Source of the DNA: Flammula alnicola
Taxonomy: Eukaryota > Basidiomycota > Agaricomycetes > Agaricales > Strophariaceae
NCBI GenBank assembly: GCA_015499995.1
Contig: JADNRV010000071.1
Coordinates: 62,001-126,000, forward strand
Length of the DNA stretch: 64,000 nucleotides
Reading direction: 5' to 3'
The notes under the pieces are model-generated. The model did not search any database. It saw nothing but the letters and a program-made list of their open reading frames with translations, and was not told the DNA's origin. A program made the translations under genes and the position numbers. This document shows, one piece after another, positions 41,906 to 53,932 of the stretch (positions within the stretch are counted from its first letter, which is position 1; each line of letters opens with the position of its first letter).

Positions 41906-43910
41906 GGAGTTCCTCGCCGCCGCCTCTCCTCCTCACCTAATTTACACCGACTTCTCATCTTCGATTGCTCATAGGCCCGTTTTCGACCCTTCCATCCACC
42001 TTCATGAGGACGTCTTCTCCAGGGTTGTCCACCCTTATAATACATCTGCTTTCGAGACACTCCTACATGAACACAACCTCTTGCAATTTTATCCTCTGCT
42101 TGTTAACAACCTCCGTCATGGCTTTCCTCTTGGGCATATGCCCGAAATTCTCGAGACCGTCGTCATTCCGAATAACGCTTCATTTTTCGAACACCAAGAC
42201 CTTATTCTGGAGTACCTTCGAAAGGAGGTGGATTCAGGCTGCATGTCAGGCCCTTACACTCGCGGCGAAGTAGAACGCATCCTTCGGGGGCCTTTCTTCG
42301 CCTCGCCAATCATTGCCGTCGTCCAGCCACAGCCAGGAGACGAGCCCGACAAGGTCAGGATTTGTCGACACCTCTCGAAGAGCACGAAAGACCACGCCTC
42401 CGTAAACTCGCACATTTCGAAAGAGGACTTTCCCACTAGATTTGATACTGCTTCAAAAGTGGCTGATATAGTGAGTTTCTTTATATCTTACATCCTCTGT
42501 CCTCACGAGCATTGCGTCTCCGCCATTTCGGCGTGTGCGCGCCTCCTTTTTCGTGTTAGGGTAGCTTCGGCTCCGTCGATGCTCCCTTTCTCTCGTCGTC
42601 GAGGCTCATGCCATCCTTCGGGATCTTTACATCCTTCGGGATTTATGGTCTTCATACCATCATCACACATATCCTTTGGGATCATTGGCTGACGATGTCA
42701 TCATCAGATCGCCCACGCACCTCCTGGTACCCAAGCGTGTACCATGGACATTGCCAAATTCCATCGCACCTGCCCCATTCATCCTTCGCATAAACCGTGG
42801 CTGGTCGTCCAGGGTCTTCCGAACCAGTTCTTTATCGACCACGCACATCCCTTTGGGGCCGCGTCTGCGAGCAGCAACTCAAGCATGTCCGCTAATGCTG
42901 CTGTCGACATCTGGGAGGCCAAAGGCGTCTTTCCTATCCCGAAATACGAGGACGACCTCGACGCGTTCCGATTTCCTACGCCTTCAGGCCATTACATCGA
43001 GGGTGACTACAGATACGACTACGACAAAGAGGAGATGCTCCGCCGCATAGCGCCTCTGGACATCCCGTGGCACAAAGAAAAGGGCGACGACGCGTTCGTC
43101 TCCATTACGAAATTCATCGGCTTCCTCTGGGATATTCCCAAGAAGACGGTCAGCCTGCCAAACGAAAAGCGCCTCAAGTTCTTAGGTCGCGTTCGCCAAT
43201 TCCTGGACAGATTCTCTGGTCATCCTTGCCAGCTGCTGGACGTTCAGAAAATCCACGGCTCATTATGTCATGTGGCTTTCGTCTACATGGACGGTTGCTC
43301 CCACCTTGCCTCGCTCTCCAACTTCGCCTCGAAATTCCCTTTCGACAGGGAGTTTTCAGTCCTCTTCCCACCCAAATCTGTCATCACTGATCTCAAGTGG
43401 TGGTTGGCCACTCTCTCGAAGGAGAATGTGTTTCGTCAGCTACATTCCCGAGGCGCCACGCAAGACCTCCATCTTTACGTCGATGCCTCCACCTCTTGGG
43501 GCATTGGCATTGTGATCGGCGACCATTGGGCTGCCTTTCATCTAGCACCTTCCTGGAAGATTGCCGGCAGGGACATCTGCTGGCTCGAGACGGTAGCAAT
43601 CGAGCTGCTCGTATACTTTCTCGAAGCGCGCAGCTTTCACGATGTCCGCCTCCTCATCCACTCCGACAACAAAGGCACCATTGGGGCTTTAGACAAAGGC
43701 TGCAGTAGGAACCACCACATCAACGCCTCCGTCGGCTGCACCTATGCAGTCCTCCTTCCTCTTTTCATTACCCCCGAATTCGAGTACGTAGCTTCAGCCG
43801 CAAACCCAGCAGACCCTATCTCGCGCGGAGAATCAGGGCCCCTGGGCAAGCAAATCTTTCCGTTATTTATGCTCCCTGATGAGCTACGAGCTTGTTTTTC
43901 TTATGTCTAA
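41262..43910 (+). CDS. Reverse transcriptase-RNase H polyprotein of the DIRS-like element, with intron
   Basis: Open from 41262, but recognisable sequence begins near 41890 (PTFEEFLAAASPPHLIYTDF). An intron at 42471-42707 (GTGAGT donor, CATCAG acceptor, 237 bp, in-frame stop inside) joins SKVADI to IAHAPPGTQACTMDIAKFHR, placing the first catalytic Asp in CTMDIAKF. The second motif is PKYEDDLDAF (Y-x-D-D). RNase H follows with YVDASTSWGIGIVIG, WLETVAIELLVYF, HSDNKGTIGALDKG and NPADPISRG, covering all acidic catalytic positions. Ends TAA at 43908-43910, overlapping the recombinase start. Confidence 0.85.
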
Positions 43911-45518
43911 TTTAAACCCTTCTATCTTTTCGGTAGCATGTGCTGTCGAGAGAGATGTGGGTGAAGAGATAGACCCTTCACCGCGCCCCACATCTGCTCA
44001 TATCTTTGACCCTTTCTCATTATTCTATACTTACCCTGTACCTATTGCTCCGTTGTCTTCGTTGCATCTTCATCGCATACCTGTACCGCCCACTGCATCT
44101 TCTTCTTCCAGCTCAGATTCTTTATATACAAATCAACCCCCAGCATATTTTCCGCCTGCTTCTTATGTATCTGTTCCCAACCCAAGCATTCTGAACCCCT
44201 CGTCAACACCAGCCATCTTTACAAACCACCCTCCGCCAAACTCACATCGCATCATCATCCCGCGGAAGCCAAAGGCCGGCTGCGAAATCACCCCTAACAC
44301 CCTACGCCCTCACGTTGCCGCCGCCGACCGCCTTTTCGTGTGGGACACCCCATTTGCCATCCAGCATCGATCAAATTTACGTGGCCTTCTTCCCGAGGTA
44401 CTCGTCGACCCAGTCCTGATGACGATCCGTGGTGCTTTAGCCCCCGGCACAAAATCGTCGTACGCTGCGGGTCCTCTCCGGTGGACCCAGTTCTGCGACA
44501 AGTACTCGATACCAGAGGAGAGCAGGATGCCGGCCTCATACGCCCTGATCTGTGGGTTCATAGCTGAGTATAAAGGCCTACAGACTGGCGGAACCATCAA
44601 GGGTTGGCTCTCAGGCATCCGGAGTTGGCATCTCGTCAATCACGCCCCATGGCATGGCGAAGATGACCCTTGGGTTGAATTCGCTCGGGCTTCAGCCAAC
44701 AAGGAGGGTGCAAAACACAAGCGTCCACTACGGGCGCCCGTCTCTATCGAGCACCTCTCATGCTTACGCCGGGCGCTTACGCTCTCCAACCCTTTCCACG
44801 CTGCGGTATGGGCTGTCGCTTTATGCACCTTCTGGGGTTGCAGACGCCTGGGCGAGACCACAGTCTCCGTCGACGCATCCTTTGATGCAACATACCATGT
44901 CCTTCGCTCCACATTGTATGTTCAAACTGTGATGTTATCTTACCTTTCACCTACTAACGTTGATGGTTTCCCAGTGTCAACTTTCGCGAGCTGCGCGACG
45001 GTACTCATTCAGCACATTTTCGCATTCCATGGACCAAAACCACGAAAAGCGAGGGCGCGGCTGTCATCCTCACTGCCCGCAATGACAACCTATGCCCATG
45101 CAAAGCCCTACGCAACCACCTCGCTATCAATTTCGACGTTCCTCCCTCTGCCGCCCTCTTTGCATACCGTCTCGAAGCCGGTGGCTCCAAGAACATGATC
45201 AAACACAATTTCCTGAGCTTCGTCTCTTCCGTTTGGAAGTCGGCGTTGCTCGCTCATGTCTTGGGCCACAGTTTCCGAATAGGAGGTGCCGTCGAACTTT
45301 TACTGGCTGGCGTACCTCCAGAAATCGTGGCCGCGACAGGAGGATGGACCTCGCTAGCATTTCTCATCTATTGGCATCGCATGGAGGAAATCCTCCCCAT
45401 GAGCACCTCGAAGGCATACAAAAAGACCCATATCGACGATCTGGCATTTATTTTCGAACAATTCCGGTTAAACCAAAACATTTCTCGTTCCATGATTGAC
45501 AGCTTAACGGACGCTTAA
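43879..45518 (+). CDS. Tyrosine recombinase of the DIRS-like element, with intron
   Basis: Integrates circular cDNA in this retroelement class. A Pro/Ser-rich N-terminus of about 150 residues precedes a SAM-like core (VLMTIRGALAPGTKSSYAA, RWTQFCDKYSIPEESRMPA). Catalytic residues are visible: Arg in FWGCRRLGETTV, H-x-x-R in LGHSFRIGGAVELLLAG, Trp in TGGWTS, and the nucleophile Tyr in AFLIYWHRM. A 59-bp intron at 44916-44974 (GTATGT to CCCAG) links the Arg block to VNFRELRDG in phase. The joined frame runs 43879-44915 and 44975-45518. Confidence 0.85.
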
Positions 45519-45520
45519 CA

Positions 45521-46200
45521 CTTATAGATATAATTTATTCTTATGTGCAGTTAACCTCTACCTCATCCCTCCTGCTTTTTCCTGACCATTATTACGACCT
45601 GCATTTACCTGTATTCTACATGATTGTACCAAAACTTTGCAACTGTATTCATTTACCCAGATAACATACCTTAAGATCAACTCATCAACTGACCCAGAGC
45701 TTCACTCAGGTTGGGGTGTCAGTCTGGCCTCTGTTTGCCTCATCCAACCTGCCAGCTGTGAGTTCCACTCTGGTTGGTATAGCAGGTTTGGATTTCGGCA
45801 TCCATATGCCACAAACCGACTTGTCCAGACGCTCAGGTTTTCTCGGGCTTCTAGGCTTTCAATTCGGAAATTCGGATTGAAACGCTGATCGTCTCAGGAT
45901 CACATGCCTGATGGTCATCCATCCGGCCCGGTTCAGAGCAGAAGGTCTTTGGAACGCGCGCCGTCAACAGGCCGAGTCCAAAGTGCCAAATTTTCCGAAA
46001 TTTCGCAAAGCCCGCGAAAACCCAGGCACAAAACGAGAAAACCTGTGCTGGGTTATCTCGTCCCAACCTTTCACTTATGAACAAATTCTTATTTGTTCCC
46101 TCTAGCATTCTTTGGTGACACACAAGCCAACTTAACTTATCCCATAAAGCCTGTTGAATGGGCTCATCGTTGGATAGCTACGCGTCTCAGGTGACGACTT
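45521..46200. other. 3' flank of the DIRS-like element
   Basis: No coding sequence seen. An 8-bp inverted pair CAGGTTGG / CCAACCTG lies near 45708-45756. Near 46149-46166 a segment of the minus strand resembles the leader hairpin region (CGATGAGCC, AGGCT, GGATAAG in the same order), a possible degenerate inverted terminal repeat. Confidence 0.35.
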
Positions 46201-46920
46201 TGTATCGGGGGCAATACATAGAGGAAAGGTAATTCCTCCAAAACTCAACCGCCTGCGCAAAACGGTCGACAGGACCTATTACCGCATAAAAACTAGACCT
46301 TCTCTGCAACGCGAAAAGTGGAGTTTCCAGGAGGTTCTCGATAACTTTTGGTAGAGTAAATTGGGAACGGAGGTACTGAAGGCGGAGCGGTGAAATCGTT
46401 ATTGAACGTTGGACCACGGTAACCGGTTGAAACTTGAACAGCGCAAAACGCCGAGCGGAGACTAAATAGTGTCAACTAACTTGGACCGGCGGAACTCCTC
46501 CCATCGCTACTGCAGATGAACGCTGAAGCGCTACTACTTAGCGACTCCTTACAAGGCTTAGACGGACCCTCATACCACCGAGGCAGCTACGGAAGAGAAT
46601 TCCAAGTCGATTTCAGAACTCCCTATTACAAGACCTGGTCATGAGGCTAGGGATTGTCTGAGTCATCTTCCTGTCAATCAACACGGTCACATCGATGGGT
46701 CCTGCGTTACTTTTGTCCTCCGAACGTTTGTGTACTCCATCTTAGATGGAGTACACTAACCCAATCGTACTGTGCACACAATATTCATCTGGTGGAGTCT
46801 GTCAAACTAACCCAACTGCTAGCAGGGTACGCTCCTCCCAGAGCTTTCAGATTTATATCTGCATGATTTTACCTCCCCAGGGAATATTGTTGAAGACGGT
46901 TAACCTCGCTTCCCCGCTGT
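46201..46920. other. Gene-poor interval
   Basis: No recognisable gene; scattered short ORFs only. TAGATGGAGTACAC follows GTACTCCATCT as a 13-bp inverted pair near 46733-46756. Confidence 0.35.
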
Positions 46921-47605
46921 ATTGATTGTCGCCAGATTTCCTACTACAGCTGCGTCACTTGAAAATAGGAACAATGTCCTTGTTGGTGGTTTCATTCGCG
47001 TGTCAACAATCTACGTCGATGAACTAGAACCGCACGCTATCTCGATATTATCTAGTTTTCTGGATGCATATCAACGCCTGCGGCTGTGCGGGTTCCCTTC
47101 TTGCTGTTCCCCATCTCAACGGCTCCAGTAATATCTGCAGGGCACAGTCCGGATGCAGATAATTTGGTCCTGGAACCCACTGTAGAGCAAATTTTCGATG
47201 GCATGCATGCATTCTACATCAAATGGAAAGCCCGATCATTTCTCCTAGGAGGTGACAATGGTTCTTCTGATATCATGTCTGTCGAACAGTATTTGTCCTG
47301 GACCCCCCAGCGCTATCAATTCGGAAAGATTTGGTACTCAGCACAAGCTTCCTTTTCGGGCAGGCTAAAGAGTTTGCAGTTTTGGAGTATCAACGTACCA
47401 AATCGTCTCCAAAATAATTGAATATCCAGAGGAATTCAAGCTCTCGAACTCTTCTGAAAGCGCATATTCAGCGATCTGTCCTGACCCCAACGATGTTAAC
47501 GACAATGAACTGGGAAGTAGAGCCAGTGTCTGGAGGCTTGGACCAAGAGCACTCGAGCGCAACATGCTCACTATGGCCCTCGTATCTTGATTCATCTGCA
47601 TTCAA
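46921..47605 (+). other. Possible decayed or incompletely resolved gene
   Basis: Patches of coding-like sequence on the plus strand: NVLVGGFIRVSTIYVDELEP, VEQIFDGMHAFYIKWKARSF, EFAVLEYQRTKSSPK and EEFKLSNSSESAYSAICPDP with VWRLGPRALERNMLTMALVS. The last two join if an AAAA run near 47408 had one more A. Splice sites are unclear and no domain is recognised. Confidence 0.3.
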
Positions 47606-48549
47606 CAATATGGACTCGGCGAAATGGGCAGGTGGAACTGATGCAAATGGAATGGTGTCCCTGGAACCCGCGAAGCGCCGCCCTCCGTCAACGATGCTGC
47701 GACGCCAGAAACTTGGAGGGATGAGGGCCATTGCTTCGCATGGCAAAACGAGGACCAGGTGGCCCAGGCCATCTCGAAAATCTCAGGTAAAAAAGAGTAA
47801 ATAGAAAAATTTTGAATATATTTCATAAGGTACTAGCGCGTTCCCGTGCTTTGCACAGATACTTGCAGAATTCAATAGCGACCGGTCAGATTCAAAGAGG
47901 TTTTCCTTCAGTATTCACTCATGGCATTGTGTCATATTCATGGTGAATTCAGTAATATAGATGATTGGTTTGGTATTTAAACCATTTTTAGGGCTGGGTT
48001 GTTGTTATCACACAACATGTTCACGCAGGTGAGGATGAGTTTTGCCAAACCATTGCAGGTACTGTATATAGGACTCTGGCAAGCGCAGATTAGAATTGAA
48101 ACCTTGAAGAAACCTCCTCTTGATGCGAGATATCTTTTATGATAGGTTGAAATCTGTGAAGTAAATGCACCAGTTAACACGTAGACAATGCTAGACAAAG
48201 GTAGAGGAGCACACGATAATGAGACGGAGGGATGCACGCCATGTGGACAAGTGCTAATCAAATGTTCATTTCATTTGAACAACTCGATTATATTCTGCTG
48301 CTTAGCCCACACATGTACGTACAACGGGTGTCAGAATCATATAAAGGGAGCGAAAGACTTTACCTCATCTCTTCATCCCTTTCCTTGTCTCCTCTCCACC
48401 CGCTCGTAAGCCATCTAGTCATCTCACCCATTCTCTTGACCCAACGCTGTTGCCCATCATCTTACTCGACTCGTAGGTCTCAACATTTATCGTTCGTCAT
48501 GTAGAGCACCTTATTACGGTCAGCAAAGCTATCATGCGAGTAAGTGATG
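47606..48549. other. Gene-poor interval
   Basis: About 940 bp with no recognised coding sequence. Confidence 0.35.
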
Positions 48550-50950
48550 TATAATACTCACCTTCGCCTCGGTACCTCGGTACCGACCCCTCCTCTTTTT
48601 CCCGTCATACAGGACTTTAAGGCGACCTCTAATGGACGCGTAACTCTCCCGTTGCATTTCTGGCGATCGACGTAGTGAACCGCAGCAGCGTCTGCAAACC
48701 ACGAGCGGGCCACGAAACCGCCCACACCCAGAAGCTGCATCGCTCGATCTTCATGGTTGATCTGGCGCTAATATATTCTATGCCTAGAACATGTGTAGCC
48801 ATCAGCAGGCCGTATCATGCAGGTGCAATGCTCGATACTCACCTCGAAATGTCTCTGAAATCCGCATCCTACAGTCCTCGAGAAACCGAATAAACTGCTG
48901 CTTGATCCCGGCTGTGGACGTCTCTCCATCCCTGTCTGTTTGTCTGTCGTTCTATGAGCATGAAGACCCCGCAAGGGCATCACCGTACCTCAAAAACCAG
49001 GCTGAACTGCAGAGGAACAGCGCTGGAGGACAGCAGATGACACGGAGGTCGCACAAGGCTTGGCTGGTACGCTGCTCTCGAGGGTTGCGGAGCCATTCCT
49101 CGGACGATGCGGACCAGATGGCAACTAGAGGACGAGAACACTGCAAAGCAAGACACGTAAGTACCTTGAATGCTGTTCTCGTGGTGGATCTCATACATAT
49201 CTTCGGCACCTGCGAACCTCATATCCCAGCTTCGAGCCCAAAGCAACACGCTTCGTTTGCCTACAAATAATGGATAAATGACTGCGTGGGCAGCTATGGG
49301 TATGTGCCGCTGTATTCTGCCCTCAAATGAGCTTGCTGACTCCTGTTCGACAGCGCTGATGTCATTGATGAGGACGAAAGGCCTGAGGAAAGAGGTCAGT
49401 AAAGCTCGCCCCGTACCGAAAACGAGAACTTACCAGACAGTAGAGGTCTGCAAGTTCATCCCATCATCTCTGTGCTTCGCACGCTATACTCATCATATCC
49501 AACGTTCGAACGACTGGTAGGTTGCAGAGGGAGCAGTGCGAGGTGTCGTCATTGTGAGGCTGGTAAACGCAGAACAAGGTGAGTACTTGAACATCATATT
49601 CTGTGTCGGGGGTGGCTTACCTCGTAGACTCTGCATTTCCTGCTCCTTTTTCCCATATCCGCTGCTATCCTTTGAATGCACAAGGGTGGGCGGCACCTGG
49701 GTTCCTCTGTTACCCTGCTCTGAGCATAATGGGCTCCTCTCCTCCTCGACAACACAACGCCTGCACCTCAAAAGCCAGGTTGAAGAGAAGAAAACAATGC
49801 TGGAGCACAGCGTACGATAACACGGAGGTCGTACGTGCCTCCGCTTCTGCGCTGTTATGGACCGTTGCGGGGCCGATTTATTGGATGATGCTGGTACAAT
49901 GGGGCTGGATGAGAACATTGCAAAGCAAGTCAGGTAAGTAAAGTATGTTAGGTCCGGTTCTTGTTGTCGATCTAATGCTTACCTGTATAGGTTGCGTTCC
50001 TACCCATTCTGCGAATCCCTCATCCCAGCGTCCAGCATGCAACTTCACACTTCGGATGACGAAGGACTGAGTGACGCCGGTGTCTGAGTTGGTACGTGCC
50101 GCCATATGCTATGTATGGAACGTGCTTGCTAAATTGTTTTCAGCAGCGCTGTGATCGTCAACGAGGCTTGAGGAACCAGGTGAGTAAACATTTTCGATCC
50201 CATTTTCAGCAGGAAAATGAGAACCTACCGTATGTTTGCAAGGCCAGTTGCCACTGCCCTGCCCACTGCGCCGAGCCTTCAAACACACGTCACACTTGCC
50301 ATATGCAATGTTCAAATGACTGTTGGGTTGCGGAGGAAGTAGCGAAAGGTGTCGTTGCTGGAAAAACATGGGAAAGAGTGAGTGCTAAAGCCATCGTATC
50401 ATATCTGGATTTCTTACATTGCCCAGCCCGCTCTTCTTCCCCATACCCATCACCATCTGTCGAATCCGCAATTGTTGAGGGGTTTTCCGCGTTAGCCGCC
50501 AAGAGAGTATGTACATCCATCCATCATCGTCCTGCTGTGCCGAGCCCTTAATCGCACGCTATATAAGTCATAACCAATGTTTAATGGCAGGTAAGTTGCA
50601 GAGGGGGTGCTGCGAGATGTAATAGTTAGCTGGTAAAGTGCAGTGCAGACCATCATATTCCACATTCGGGGTGCTTACCTCGCAGACGTTCACTTCGGCC
50701 AGCCTTCGTCTCCGTACCGGACACCATCCTTCGGATCTGTGATTGTCGGCGGTGCTTGGGAGCCTTGGCTACTGACTTTGGGCAATGGCCATGGTGCTGA
50801 TCTCGAGGATGCGCGTAGACAAGTCTGGTATGTCCTTATCCTGCCTGCAGATCTACGAAACAAACAAATCAGCAAGCTAGATCTCGAACTCTTGCTGAAA
50901 CAGACACCTACCGTGCATGTAGACATGTACATCGTACATTATCGCTGAGC
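48550..50950 (-). repeat. Diverged tandem array of short multi-exon modules
   Basis: At least three blocks of roughly 0.7-0.9 kb repeat with clear but diverged similarity, each with GTAAG/GTGAG donors readable on the minus strand. Homologous exon pieces: GSQAPPTITDPKDGVRYG (about 50740), GTQVPPTLVHSKDSSGYG (about 49680) and NPSTIADSTDGDGYGEEE (about 50470); then TTPRTAPSATYQSFERW and TTPFATSSATQQSFEH. Another coding-like piece, AGIKQQFIRFLEDCRMRISE, lies near 48880. I cannot say whether this is one repetitive gene or several small paralogues, and I do not recognise the family. Confidence 0.45.
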
Positions 50951-51545
50951 CCCCAAGGGCGCGGTTTAGGCTGGAAGGAAGGGTCATGGTCGGGTTGGGA
51001 CCATGAACAGAGGGGAGTTGTCAGTTGTTGCGGCGCACGGAACATGCTGCTGTCTCATTTTGGTAGCACTCAGTGCTTTCCTGCGCCATTGATGTACATT
51101 TCTCACTGTAGCTCGCACTCTTTCTTCTTGTCGTCCATTGCCTCTAGACCTCTCTAGATCTTAACTTCAAATTCCGTTGCTTAGAGCCTTCATAGGATTT
51201 CATCCTTGTTAGGCTGGCACACCTCGCAATATCAGACACAGAACATTCGATTTCCCATAGTCGTGAAACTTTCGTACGTTTTCTCCTTCCATATCTCGTT
51301 ATCGTTGCTCATATTCTTTTCGAAAATTTCTTTCTTTCTTTCAGCAGTCCACAGGATGAAGAGGAATTGGCAACATCCGCCAGGCCGAACCGTCCCGCGA
51401 CGCCCGACCCAGCTCAGGCCATCGCAGAGAACTCGTGGCCAATGCCAACTACATAGGTACATGTATTTCATCGCTGCACTCTAGATCTTCAGGGATTTTT
51501 CTTGGTCACTTATCTATCTTTGGTTATTCCTCCTCTGAGGTTTTC
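50951..51545. other. Gene-poor interval
   Basis: About 600 bp with a T/C-rich stretch near 51110-51340. No convincing gene. Confidence 0.3.
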
Positions 51546-51863
51546 TCACGGACCCAACCTGAGGGCGATGCAGCTGAGCAGGAAGTCATCAGGGAGTACG
51601 CCCCCTTGCAGGAAGGTCCAATCGTACATTTCGGCCTTCGTTCCAGGAGTTAACCTGACATTATTCATTCCTTCGTAGCACTCAAGCGGCGGTGGCAGGA
51701 TCGGTAACATGAACCGCTCTCGCTCGTGTGATCTCACCTCCACCCTCAAGTTCTCGACCGACCATTCTCGACTGGCCGTGGCAGAGCTGGCGATATCATA
51801 CCAGGCGGCGCCAATGTCGCAGAATCCATGGACGAGGAGGAGCGCAGGAAACACATCCACCAC
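51546..51863 (-). other. Coding-like ORF, unrecognised
   Basis: 105 codons with plausible composition (IGAAWYDIASSATASREWSV, ENLRVEVRSHERERFMLPIL, KAEMYDWTFLQGGVLPDDF). It may be an exon of a minus-strand gene belonging to the array to its left. No domain recognised. Confidence 0.3.
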
Positions 51864-52712
51864 ACCACCGGATTGTGCATCTTTTCTTAATACATCTCAG
51901 GTCCACGTTCTGAACTTCGTTTTACAGCTACACACACTCTGCCGGTGGTGTATTTTCTATCTTTACCAAGTTGCCCATGTAGTACTTATATCTAATCCAT
52001 TGGATTGGCTCTCCATCTCGTATTCAAATTGGCAGTCGTCTAAGGTGCATTTCGGGGTTATATCTCTGTACCTTCTACTTGTCTCAAATTCGTCAAAGAA
52101 TTCTAACATCGAAGATGCTTGCCCGCACATTTCTCTGAAGCATCACAGGCATCATGTCGTGAGATGTTCATGTCAAGTCCATCCTGGCTGGATCTGGTTT
52201 TGGGGCGCCCAGCTTTGAGCCGTTCTCATTTTGAAGCACCGAATTCTGCAGTTTATGGAACAGAATCAAGTACCAGTAATCGTTAACGCAGAGTAATTAG
52301 AGATGGCATTCTGGGGTTCTCCTCACCATGCTGTACGTTCTCATTTGTCACCTTGAGCTGTTCATTCTCATCACTTCCGAGTACTTGCCCCTGTAGATTA
52401 TGGACCAGATTCTTGGAAGTTGGATGCGATCCCAGAAATATTCAAAGGAGCATATTTAGATAGACACAATGATAGACACAACACACTTTACTTCACGTCA
52501 ATATGTGAAGAATTTGTGAGGCTGTAATCACGACTGACGGAAAAGCTTGCAACATATTTGTCTCTTTCAGACCTGTTAAATTTGATACTATATTCACAGC
52601 ACTGTATCACCCTACTGTATCCTAGCCCAACTTATCCTACTTTCCCCAACCATATGCATCAAAGTCCTACGCTACCCTATGCTAGTGATTGAAAACAAAA
52701 GTTCCCGATAAC
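51864..52712. other. Gene-poor interval
   Basis: About 850 bp, AT-rich towards the right, with no recognised gene. Confidence 0.35.
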
Positions 52713-53172
52713 CTAACCCAGTCTCTCTATGTCAGTAGCTTCATTGATGTCCCTCTGTTCACCCAGCAGCGCATAATGCTCTCTTAATGCTGTGGGAAAC
52801 TTCTTTAAAGACCAAGAGCAGTTGGGATCTTGGACCGCGCAATCGAGGAGTCGTCGGTATAATAAAATTACTTCATCGAGGTCCTGAGGGAGGTGGCTTT
52901 GTTCGAACCGAGATTGAAGGGCAACGGCGAGGGCTTTAAGTAGGTTGGAATACTTCGGATGAGATGCTGGCCGAAGATCGAGCGCCTCTTGGTATAGGGT
53001 AATTGCTTCGTCGAGGTCGTTTGAAGTGCCCCGCTGTTCAAAACAAGTTCGAAGGGCATTGGCGAGGTTACTGAGTGACTGAGAGCGAGCTGAATGAGGT
53101 GCTGGCCGAAGAAAAAGTGCCTCTCGGTGCAACGAAATCACTTCGTCAAGGTCATTTGAAGTGCCCCGCTGT
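52713..53172 (-). pseudogene. Fragment of a TPR-repeat gene (fungal TPR/CHAT-type)
   Basis: About 150 codons made of tetratricopeptide units of the 40-50-residue type common in basidiomycete TPR-CHAT and NB-ARC/TPR proteins: DLDEVISLHREALFLRPAPH, SNLANALRTCFEQRGTSNDL, DEAITLYQEALDLRPASHPK, ALAVALQSRFEQSHLPQDL, DEVILLYRRLLDCAV. The frame ends at 52713 with INEATDIERLG. Upstream the similarity stops near 53172 in non-coding sequence with no start or N-terminal effector domain, so this is a 5'-truncated remnant. Confidence 0.75.
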
Positions 53173-53314
53173 TTTGGACCCTATTGGATTTTTTCCGCAG
53201 TCAGAACCACCCCAAACGATGAGCGCAAGCCAAAATACAAGCCCGAGCATCATTTCCTGCATTATTGACAGGTATTTACCATCAGCTCCGCCCCAAATGG
53301 GATGTCATCCAAAA

Positions 53315-53412
53315 GTACATGCTGACGTGATGACATACAGTCATCATGTCCAGTCCAGTACATGCTGACGTGATGACATACGGTCATCATGTCCAGTCCA
53401 GTACATGCTGAC
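53315..53412. repeat. 43-bp tandem repeat, about 2.3 copies
   Basis: Units begin at 53315, 53358 and 53401 with GTACATGCTGAC, differing by one base in the first two copies. Confidence 0.9.
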
Positions 53413-53861
53413 TAATAGAAATCACATCAGCACTCTCGGGCCAAAATCTTTTCGAATTCAACTTCTTTAAATAAGTACATTGAGGATAGGGCTGAGCACA
53501 GGTGCACCTACAGGTTACCTGCATCCTTACCCACATTCTGACAGTCGGCCTACCACTGACAACGATCCTCTGTCCTGGACTGTCTTGTCTCTTGTTGGGC
53601 CTTGTATGACAGTGAAACGACACATTTCATTTATTCAAATAAGCTGCACTAATTTTACGACACACTTTTAAGGTATTTTTGTACTTTCCAACACACATTT
53701 AGGTAGATCTTATTGTGAGTCAACTAATTCTCATTTGCACGCACATGTTAAGCTTGTGAGCTGAGCCACTTTCCAATGAAAGCCACCTTTTTACTTAATA
53801 GTGCACTACATTACTTGACCAAGGGACCCAAATTATATTACACAAGCTACATACTAGAAAA

Positions 53862-53932
53862 GTGAGCCTATTTTCTAAATGTGAGTTTATTTTCTAAGCG
53901 CGAGCCTACTTTCCAAATGTGAGCCTACTTTC
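53862..53932. repeat. 19-bp tandem repeat, about 3.7 copies
   Basis: Diverged units of the form GTGAGCCTATTTTCTAAAT starting at 53862, 53881, 53900 and 53919. Confidence 0.85.

Larger units (their letters stand above)
40430..45520 (+). mobile_element. DIRS/Ngaro-like tyrosine-recombinase retrotransposon (coding core)
   Basis: Gag-like, RT-RNase H and tyrosine recombinase frames lie in order on the plus strand with overlaps. No aspartic protease, no DDE integrase and no methyltransferase was seen, which suggests the Ngaro branch more than classical DIRS. Coding frames are largely intact. True termini were not located; 45,520-46,200 and 39,900-40,430 are the likely flanks. Confidence 0.88.

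Noticed and set aside
42471..42707. Reading the RT interruption as decay of the element
   Set aside because: Canonical GTGAGT and CATCAG borders, correct phase and an immediate return to conserved RT sequence fit an intron better.
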